Shown here: positions 54,674-64,000 of the stretch, piece by piece | How the letters are laid out: the number at the start of each line of letters is the position of its first letter | How positions within the stretch are numbered: the stretch's first letter is position 1 | Assembly: GCA_014529385.2 (NCBI GenBank) | Contig: CM043954.1 | Location: 8,703,306 to 8,767,305 of the forward strand | Direction of reading: 5' to 3' | Length of the DNA: 64,000 nt | Source: Adiantum capillus-veneris | Lineage: Eukaryota > Streptophyta > Polypodiopsida > Polypodiales > Pteridaceae | Translations under genes and position numbers: made by a program | The notes under the pieces: model-generated | The model's input: the letters and a program-made list of their open reading frames with translations, nothing else | Databases searched by the model: none | Told to the model about the DNA's origin: nothing

Positions 54674-57600
54674 CCACCGTCAAGACAGATTGTGATGCCC
54701 ATGAAACTTTGCACAAATGGGAATTCATGTGCTTCCCCCGCCTCCGCAAAGTTTTATGGCCACTAAGTTTCATGGCCATCTTCTCCCATCTCATCTATCT
54801 AGGATGGCACAATCGTCAATTTTTTGGCTTGGGATTATCCAAGGGCCCAATGGCCAAAAGTTGGCAATTATGCCATCCTAAACCTTGCCATAGATAGTCG
54901 AAATGGATTGCGATGCCCATAAAACTTTATAGGGGCATGGATTAGTGTGCTTCCCTTTCGCCTGCAAAGTTTCATGTCCATCCGCTCCTACCTTGTCAGT
55001 CCAAGGTGGCATAATCACCATTTCTTTGGCTTTGGGTTCGCCAAAGGTGGCATAATCACCATTTCTTTGGGTTCGCCAAATATCCAATCGCCAAAAGTTG
55101 GCAATTGTGTCGCCCTAGACATTCGAGACGAATTGCAATGCCCATGAAACTTTTCAGAGGCATGTATTAGTGTGCTTCCCTTTCCTCCCAAAGTTTCATG
55201 GATATCTCTTGCGCTCTCATCGGTCTAGGGTGGCACAATGGCCAAAATTTTTGGCTTTGGGCTTGCCAAGGGCCTAATGGCCAAAAGTTGGCAATTGTGA
55301 CGCCCCAACAAGACTGATTGGAATGCCCATGAAACTTTGCAGGGACACAGATTAGTGTGCTTTACTCACCCTTTCAAAGTTTCATGACCGTCCGACCTCG
55401 TCTCGTCCGTCTAGGGTGGCACAACTGTCAATTTTTTGGCTTTGGGCTCGCCAAAGGCCCAATGGCCAAAAGGTCGCGATTGTGCCGCCCTAGACCATCA
55501 AAATGCATTGTGATGCCCATGAAAATATGCAGGGATAGAGATAGGTGTGCTTTCCTTGCCCTTGCTAAGTTTCATGGCCATCCGCTCCCATCTCGTCTGT
55601 CCAAGGTGACATAATCGTCAATTTTTTGGCTTTGGGGTAGCCAAGGGCCCGATGGCCAAAAGTTGATGATTGTGATACCCTAGACCATCAAGAACGCTTT
55701 TGATGCCCATGAAACTTTTCATGGGCAGGTATTAGCGTGCTTCCTTTATCCGTGCAATATCTCATGGCCATTAGTAGATGTCTCATTGGTCCTGGATGGC
55801 ACAATTACCAAATTTTTGGCTTTGGGCTTGCCTAAAGCTCCCTAAAGCTCTGCCAAAGGCCGAATCACTAAAAGTTGGTGATTGTGATGTCCTAGATTGT
55901 GGAGACAGATTGGGATGTTTTAGGGACATGGATAAGTATGCTTTTCCTGCCCCTACAAAGTTTCATGGACATTTGTTGTCGTCTTGTCAGTCCATATTGA
56001 CACAATGCCAACTTTTTCGCTTTGGGCTCGCCTAGGGCCCAATGACCAAAAGTTGGCGATTGTGACATCCTAGACCATTTAGACGAATTGCAATGCCCAT
56101 GAAAATTTGCAAGGGTGGGAAAATGTGTGCTTCCCCAACCCCACCAAGTTTTATGGCCATCCATTGTCGTCTTGTTGGTCAAGGGTGGCACAATCGCCAA
56201 TATGTTGGCTTTGGGATCGCCAAAGGCCCAATGGTGAAAATTTGGTAATTGTGCCACCCTAGACCATCAAGAAGGATTGGGATGCCCATGAAACTTTGTA
56301 GGGGCACAGATTAGTTGTGACGATTTTGCTGCCATAGGCCGTTGAGAAGGCTTTTGCTACCCATGAAACTTTGCATGGGAAGGGATTAGTGTGCTTCCTC
56401 TACCCGCGCAAAATTTCATGACCATTGGTAGCCGTCTCATTGGTCCTGGATGCCACAATCATCAATTTTTTGGCTTTGGGCTTGCCTAAGGCCCCGCCAA
56501 AGGTCCAATCGCCAAAAGTTGGTGATTGTGATGCACTAGACCATAGAGACGGATTGGGATACCCAAGAAAAATTTTCGGGACATGTTTTAGTGTGCTTTT
56601 CTTGCCCCTACACAGTTTCATGGCCATATGTTGCCATCTTGTTGGTCCAAGATGGAACAATCACCAATTTTTTGGCTTTGGGTTCGCCAAATGCCCCATA
56701 GCCAAAAGTTGCCGATTGTGTCACCCTACACTGCTGAGACGGATTGTGATGCCCATGAAGCTTTGCTAGGGTGGGAAAATGTGTGCTTCCCCAAACTCAC
56801 CAAGTTTCATGGCCATCCGTTGCCATCTTGTCGGTCGAGGGTGGCATAATCGCCATTTTTGGCTTTGGGATTGCCAAAGGTCTAATGGGGAAAATTTGGT
56901 AATTGTGCCACCCTAGACCGTCGAGACGGATTGGGATGCCCATGAAACTTTGCAAGGGTAGAATTAGTGTGCTTCCCTCACCCCTGCAAATTTTCATGGC
57001 CATCGGTTGCTATCTCGTCAGTCCAAGGTGGCACAATCGTCAATTTCTAGGCTTTGGCCTCACCAAAGGTCCAATGGCCAAAATTTGGCAATTGTGCCAT
57101 CCTAGAGCACAAAGACGGATTGTGAACCCCCATGAAACTTTGTAGGGGGTAGTATTAATGTGATTCTTTTGCGTTCACAAATTTTCATGGCCATCCGTTT
57201 TCGTCTCCTCAGTCCAGGGTAGCACAATTGCCAATTTTTTGGCTTTGGACTTGCTAAGGGCCCAATGGCCAAAAGTTGGCGGTTGTGATGCCCTAGACTA
57301 TTGAGATGGATTGACATGAATATAAAATTGTTCAAGGGTAGGCATAGGTATTCTTTTTCTTCCCTTGAAAAGTTTCATGGCCATCCGCTCCCCGCCTCGT
57401 TCGTCCACGGTTTCACATTCGCCAATTTTTTGGCTTTGGGCTCGCCAACGGCCGAATGGCCAAAATTTGCTAATTATGCCACCCTAGACCATTGAGATAG
57501 ATTGTAACATCCATGAAAATTTGCAGGGGCAGGAATATGTGTACTTCCCTTGCCACCGCTAAGTTTCAGGGCCATCCGCTCCCGCTCCTGTCAAGACGGA

Positions 57601-58690
57601 TTGTGATGCCCATGAAATTTTACAGGGGTAGGAACTTGGTAGGGATTAGTGTGCTTTCCCCGCCCTAAAAAAGTTTCATGGCCACTGTTGTTGTCTTGTC
57701 TATCGAGGGTGGCACAATCACCAATTTTTTGGCTTTGGGATCCCCAAAGGCTCAATGGCCAAAAATTGGCGATTTTGACGCCCTAGTCCGTAGAGACAGA
57801 TTGGGATGCCCATGAAATTTTACAAGGCCAGGGATTCATGTGCTTTACCCACCCTTGCCAAGTTTCATGGACATTTGCTCCGACCTGATTAGTCCAGAGT
57901 GGCACAATCGCAATTTTTTGTCTTTGGGCTCACCAAATGTCCAATGGCCAAAAGTTGGCAATTGTGTCATCCTAGACTATTGAGACGAATTGCGATGCCC
58001 ATGAAGCTTTACAAGGGTGGAGAAATGTGTGCTTCCCCAACCCCACCAAGTTTCATGGCCATCCATTTCCATCTTGTCAGTCGAGGGTGGCACAATCGCC
58101 AATTTTTTGGCTTTGGGATCGCCAAAGACCCAATGGTGAATATTTGGTAATTGTGCCACCCTAGACCATCAAGACGGATTGGGATGCCCATGAAACTTTG
58201 TAAGGATAGGAATTAGTGTGCTTCTCCCACCCTTGCAAATCTTCATGTCCATCCGTGGTCGTCTTATCGGTCCAGGGTGGCACAATCGTCAATTTCTTGG
58301 CTTTGGGCTCACCAAAGGCCCAATGGCCAAAATTTGGCGATTGTGCCATCCTAGAGCATCAAGACGAATTGTGATCCCCATGAAACTTTATAGGGGCCAA
58401 GATTAGTGTGCTTATGTTTCCCCCACAAAGTTTCATGGCCATCCGTTGTCGACTCCTCGGTCCCTAATTATTTGCCTTTGGGCTCCCTAAGGGCTTAATG
58501 GTCGAAAGTTGACGATTGTGTTTCCCTAGACCATTGAGACGGATTGTGATGCCCATTAAACTATTCAAGGGTGAAGAAATGTGTTCTTCTTCCACCTCCA
58601 AAAAGTTTCATGGCCATCTCGATAATCTAGCACGACACAATCACCAACTTTTGGCCATTGGGCCCTTGGCTAGCCCAAAGCCAATAAATT
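54674..58690 (+). repeat. Satellite block 1 (forward orientation)
   Basis: Tandem units of about 190-230 bp containing GATGCCCATGAAACTTTGCA, ATTAGTGTGCTTCC, AAAGTTTCATGGCCATCCG, GGTGGCACAATCGCCAATTT and AAAAGTTGGCGATTGTGCCA. Units are diverged. Short ORFs here are chance readings of the repeat. Confidence 0.95.
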
Positions 58691-61600
58691 GACAATTGTG
58701 CCACCCTAGACGGATGAGATGGGCCATGAAACTTAGTGGCCATTAAACTTTGCAGAGGCAAGGAAAGCACACAAACTCCCATCCGTGCAAAGTTTCATGG
58801 GAATCCCAATCCATCTCGATGGTCTACGGTGTTACAATCCCGGCCCCTACAAGATTCATGGGCATCCCAATCCATCTCAACGGTGGCACAATTGTCAAAT
58901 TTTGGCCATTGGGCCTTTGGCAAGCCCAAAGCGAAGAAATTGACGATTGTGCCATCCTAGACTGACGAGATGGCAACTTTGGGCCATGAAACTTTGCAGG
59001 GGTGATGAAATCACACTAATCCCTATCCTTGTAAAGTTTCATGGGCATCACAATCCATATCAATGGTCTAGGGTGGCACAATTGCCAAATTCTGGCCATT
59101 TGGACTTTGGCGAGCCCAAAGCTAAAGAATTGGCGATTGTACTACCCTGGACCAATGAGACAACAATGGATGGCCATGAAACTTTGTGGGGGTGGGGGGA
59201 GCGGGGGGGAAGCACACTAATCCGTTCTCCTACAAAGTTTTATGGGGACAGGGGAACACACTTATCCGTGGAAATTTTTGTGGGCGTGGCAATTTGTCTC
59301 GACGGTCTAGGGAGGCACAATCCTCAACTTTTTGTCATTCAGCCTTTGGCAAGCCCAAACAAAAACAAATTGCGATTGTACCACCATGGACGAGTAAACC
59401 ATGAGTGGATGGCCATGAAACTTTGCAAGGTCAATGAAAGCACACTTATCTGTACCCCTGCAAACTTTCGTGGGCATCAGAGTCGCCAACTTTTTGCCAT
59501 TGGATCCTTGGCGAGCCCAAAGCCAACAAATTGGCGATTGTGCTACCCTGGACCGACTAGATAGCAACGAATGGCCATTAAAATTTGTGGAGGTGGGGAA
59601 AGAACACTAATCCCAATCCTTACAAAGTTTCAAATGCAACCCAATCCGTCTCGGTGGTCTAGGGCATCACTTTTGGCCATTGGCTGCTTGGCAAGCCCAA
59701 AGCCAAAAAATTTATGATTGTGCCACCGTGGACCGACAAGACGCCAACAAATGACCATGAAACTTTACAGGGGTAGGTAAAGAACACTAGTCCTTTCCCC
59801 TACAAAGTTTCTTCAGCATCCCAATCCATTTCAATGGTCCAAGGCGTCAAAATTTCCAACTTTTGACGATTGGGTCCTTGGCAAGCCCAAAGCCAAAAAA
59901 TTGGCGATTGTGCCACCGTGGACTGAGTAGACGGCAACAAATGTTCATGAAACTCTGTAGGGGTAGATAAAGCACAATAATCCCTACCCCTTCAAAGTTC
60001 CTTGGGCATCCCAATCCGTCTCGATGGTCTAGGGCATCACAATCACCAACATTTGGTGATTGGGCTTTTGGCGAGCCCAAAGCCAAAAAATTGGCCATTG
60101 TGCCATCTAAAACCAATGAGATGGCAACCAGTGGCCATAAAACTTTGCGAGGGTGGGGAAAGTATACTAATACTTGCCCATGAAAAGTTTCATGGGCATC
60201 GAAATCGTTCTGGACGGTCTAGGGCAGCACAATCGCCAACCTTTGGCCATTGGGCCCTTGGCTAGCCGAAAGCCAAAAAATTGACTATTGTGCCACGCTA
60301 GACGAAAGAGACAGGAACAGTCGGCCATGAAACTTAGCGAGGGAAGGGTAAGAACACTTAGCAGGGTTAGAGCCTTCATTTTGATGGTCTAGGATGGCAC
60401 AATCGCCAACTTGAGGCCATTGGGATTTTGGTGATCTCAAAGCCAAAAAAATGACCGTTGTTCTACCCTAGAAAAACAAGTCGGGAGCAGATGGCCATGA
60501 GACTTTGCAAGGGGAGGAAAAGCACACTAATATTTGCCCCTGCAAAGTTTCATGGGCATCCCAATCCATCTTGATGTTTGAGGGAATCACAATCGCCAAC
60601 ATTTGTCCATCGAGCCCTTGGCAAGCCCAAAGAAAAAACAATCGTGATTGTGCCACCCTAGACCGACAAGACGATGATGGATGACCGTGAAACTTTGTGG
60701 AAGATGGGGATGCACACGAATCCCCATCTGTGAAAAGTTTTATGGGCATCTCAATATGTTTCAATGATCTATGGCATCACAATATCGACTCTTGCAAAGT
60801 TTCATGGGCATCGCAATCCATCTCGACTGTCTATGATGGCACAACTGCCAAATTTTGTTCATTGGGTCTTTGGCAAGCCCAAAGCCAAGAAATTGAGGAT
60901 TGTGCCACCATGGATCAAAGAGACAACAAGGGATGGCCATGAAACTTTGCAGGGGTGGGGTAAGCACACTAATCATTGTCCTTGTAGAGTTTCATGGACA
61001 TCCAAATCCATCTCAATAGTATAGGGTGGCACAACCGCCAAATTTAGGCCATTGAGCCTTTGGCGAGCCCAAAGCCAAAAAATTGGTGATTGTGGCACCC
61101 GAGACCGAGACGACAACGGATGGTTGTGAAACTTTGTGTGGAAAGCACACATTTCCTTGCCCTTACAAATTTTAATGAGCATCACAATCCATCTCAACGG
61201 TCTAGGATGATACAATTGTCAACTTTTGGTCATTAAGCCCTTGGCAAGCCCAAAGGCAAATAATTGGCAATTGTGCCTCCTTGGACCGATGAGACTGCAA
61301 GGGACGGCCATGAAACTTTGTGGGGGTAGAAGAAGCACAATAATATACATGTTCACCCAGTTTCATGGGCATCTCAATCTGTCGCGATGGTCTAGGGTGG
61401 CACAATCCCCAAATTGTAGCCTTTGGGCCTTTGGCGAACCTAAAGCCAAAGGCACAAAATTGACAATTGTGCTATACTAGACCGACGAGATGGCAACGCA
61501 TGGCCATGAAAATTTGTAGGGGTGGGGGAAGCACACTAATCCCTACTCCTTTAAAGTTTCATGGACATCCCAATATGTGTCGATTGTCTAGGATAGCACA

Positions 61601-61855
61601 ATCGCCAAATTTTGGCCATTCAGCCTTTGGCGAGCCCAACGCCCAAAAGTTCACAATTGTGCTAGCTTGGACTGACGAGACGACAACAAATGGCCATTAA
61701 AATTTGCAAGGGCAAGGGAAGAACACTAATCCCTATCCTTGTAGAGTTTCATGGGCATCAAAATCCGTCTCGATGGTCTAGGGTGGTCGCCAAAGTTCTT
61801 GGGCATCTAGCGAGCCGAAAGCCAAAAAATTGGCTATTTTGCTACCCTAAATCAA
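58691..61855 (-). repeat. Satellite block 2 (inverted orientation)
   Basis: The same unit in the opposite direction: GGAAAGCACACTAATCC replaces ATTAGTGTGCTTCC throughout (for example about 59010, 60170, 61530). Confidence 0.92.
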
Positions 61856-64000
61856 CGAGACGGTGAGGGATGGATTGCGATGTCCATGAAACTTTTTAGG
61901 GGACGGAATTAGTGTGCTTCCCTTGCCCCCAAAAAGTTTCATGGACATCCTCTCCCACCTCCTCGGTCCAGGGTGGCACAATCTCCAGTTTTTTGGCTTT
62001 AGGCTCGCCAAATGTCCAATTGCCAAATGTTGACGATTGTACCATCCTAGAGCATTGAAACAGATTGTGAGACAGGGATAGGTGTCTTCCATTGCCCTCG
62101 CTCAGTTCCCTGGATGTCCTTTCCCGTCTCCTCTATCTAGGGTGGCATAGTCGCCATTTTTTTGGCTTTGGACTAGCCAAGGGCCCAATCGCCAAAAGTT
62201 GGTGATTGTGCTAATCTAGACTATTGACAAGGATTTTGATGCCGATGAAAGCTTGCATGAGGAGGGATTAGTGTGCTTCCTCCGCCTGCTTAAAATTTCA
62301 TGGCCATCAATTGCTGTCTCATTAATCCTCGGTGGCACAATCATCAATTTTTTGGCTTTGGGCTCGCCAAAGGCCCAATTGCCAAAAGTTGGCGATTGTG
62401 ATGCCCAAGAAACTTTTTAGGGGCAGATATTAGTGTGGTTTTCCTACCCTTGCAAGGATTCATGGCCATCTATTTCCGTCTTGTCGATCCATAGTGGCAC
62501 AATTGCCAATTTTTTGGCTTTGCGCTCCCCAAGCACCCAACAGACAAAAGTTGGCAATTGTGATGTCCTAGACCGTTTAGATGGATTGGGATGCCCATGA
62601 AACCTTGCAAACAAGGGATTAGTATGCTTCTATTGCCTCCACAAATTTTCATGGCCATTCATTGCTGTCTCGTCCGTACAGGGTGACACAATCACTAATT
62701 TTTTGGCTTTGGGCTTGTCAAGGGCCCAATGGCCAAAAGTTGGCGATTGTGATGCCCTAGACTATCGAGATGGATTGGGATGCCCATGAAACTTTGCAAA
62801 GAATGGGGATTACTCTGCTTCTATCTCCTCCACATTGTTTCATGGCCATCCACTCTCGCCTCATTCGTCCACGGTGGCAGAATCGCCAATTTTTTGGCTT
62901 TGGGCTTGCCAAAGGACGAATGGACAAAACTTGGTGATAGTGCCACCCTAGACCATCAAGACGTATTTCCCCATCCATGAAACTTTGTAGAAGCAGGAAT
63001 ATGTGTGCTTTCCCTACCCCCATTTAATTTCAGGGCCATCCTTTCCTATAGAGATGGATTCGGATGCCCATCAAACTTTGCAGGGGCAAGGACGTGGCAA
63101 ATATTAGTGTGCTTTCCCTGCCCCAAAAAGGTTTCATTACCACCATTGTTGTCTTGTCCATCGAGGGTGGCACAATGGCCAAATTTTTTGGCTGTACGCT
63201 CCTCTAAGGCCCAATGGCCAAAAGTTGGCGATTCTAACGCTCTAGATCGTCGAGACGGATTGGGATGCCCATGAAACTTTACAAGGGTGGGAATTCATTT
63301 TATTTTCTTGCCCTTGAAAAGTTTCATGGCCATTTTCTCTTTACTTGTTGGTCCAAGGTGGCAAAATCGCCAATTTTTTGGCTTTGGGCTCGCCAAATGT
63401 CCAATGGACAAAAGTTGGCAATTGTGTCACCCTAGACCATTGAGATGGATTGCGATGCCCATGACACTTTGCAAGAGTGGGGAAATGGGCACTTCCACCA
63501 CCCCCACAAATTTTCATGGCCATCTAGTGCCATCTTGCTGGTTGTGGGTGGCATAATTTCCAATTTTTTAGCTTTGGGCTCACCAAAGGCCCAATGGTGA
63601 AAGTTTGTTAATTGTGTCACCCTAAACCGTCGAGACGGATTGTGATGCCCATGAAAATTTGAAACGGCATGGATAACTGTGCTTCTCCCTTTCCTACAAA
63701 GTTTCATGGCCATCTGTTGTTGTCTCGTTGGTCCAAGGTGGCACAATCGTCAATTTCTCGGCTTTGGGCCTAATGGCTAAAATTTGGTGATTGCCCATGA
63801 GACTTTGCAAGAGTAGGGATTAGTGTGCTTCCTATGCCCTTGAAAATTTTAATGGCCACCCATTGCCATCTCGGCGATCCAGAGGGGCACAATAGTCAAT
63901 TTTTTTGTTTTGGGTTTGCCAAAGGCCCAATGGCTAAAATTTGGCGATTGTGTTTCCCTAGACCATCGAGATGAATTGCAATGTCTATTAAACTTTTCCG
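61856..64000 (+). repeat. Satellite block 3 (forward), continues beyond the window
   Basis: Forward ATTAGTGTGCTTCC returns from 61909 on. The array reaches the window end. Confidence 0.93.

Noticed and set aside
54700-64000. Dozens of ORFs of 60-205 codons sharing MAIKLC/FHGHPLPS-like words
   Set aside because: They are chance translations of satellite units in all frames and shift with each indel.

Overview
The window is intergenic, repeat-dense nuclear DNA from a eukaryote, most likely a land plant with a large genome (a fern or relative would fit; this is inference). Evidence: nested Ty3/gypsy LTR retrotransposons with a second, Tat/Ogre-style RNase H domain, a spliced Mutator-type transposase relic, an endonuclease-less Penelope-like element (PLE), many microsatellites and a long satellite array. 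I see no certain host housekeeping gene, rRNA or tRNA.

The layout is a nest. The outer layer is a minus-strand gypsy element H: right LTR about 52657-54673, gag/protease/RT start 50112-52651, RT end/RNase H/integrase 2116-4792, left LTR about 591-1973. Gag of a second element, H', lies at 1-590. H is broken inside its RT gene. The two halves resume in frame across a 10-bp direct repeat (4783-4792 and 50105-50114), and about 45-bp terminal inverted repeats lie just inside. The 45.3 kb between them therefore behaves as one inserted DNA transposon of the Mutator-like (MULE) class.

The MULE carries a decayed transposase on the minus strand near its left end (5199-11300). Near its right end, on the plus strand, is a 14-exon gene relic (44780-49528) with a ParB-like motif followed by a permuted (beta-class-like) amino-methyltransferase domain. 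Five long hairpins sharing a CG-alternating core lie just upstream of that gene (43909-44722). A transposon carrying a ParB-like/methyltransferase gene is the most unusual thing here.

Later insertions fill the middle of the MULE. An AT-rich block holds a 1.2-kb CCAGT-type minisatellite (11700-13285). Gypsy element A (plus strand) went into an AT microsatellite at 13286-36858; its gag gene holds a complete minus-strand gypsy element B (16443-25164). A is tandemly duplicated through its LTR, and the second unit carries the same B insertion at the same site, later cut by a deletion. A head-to-head inverted pair of PLE copies forms a 6.2-kb near-palindrome (37411-43639), with hammerhead-like motifs and telomere-like C-rich tracts at its outer ends.

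From 54674 to the window end is a satellite of roughly 190-230-bp, internally dyad-symmetric units that switches orientation twice. Element H abuts it directly. Inferred order of events: H inserted next to or into the satellite, MULE into H, A into the MULE, B into A, A(B) duplicated, then a deletion; the PLE pair arrived in the MULE independently.
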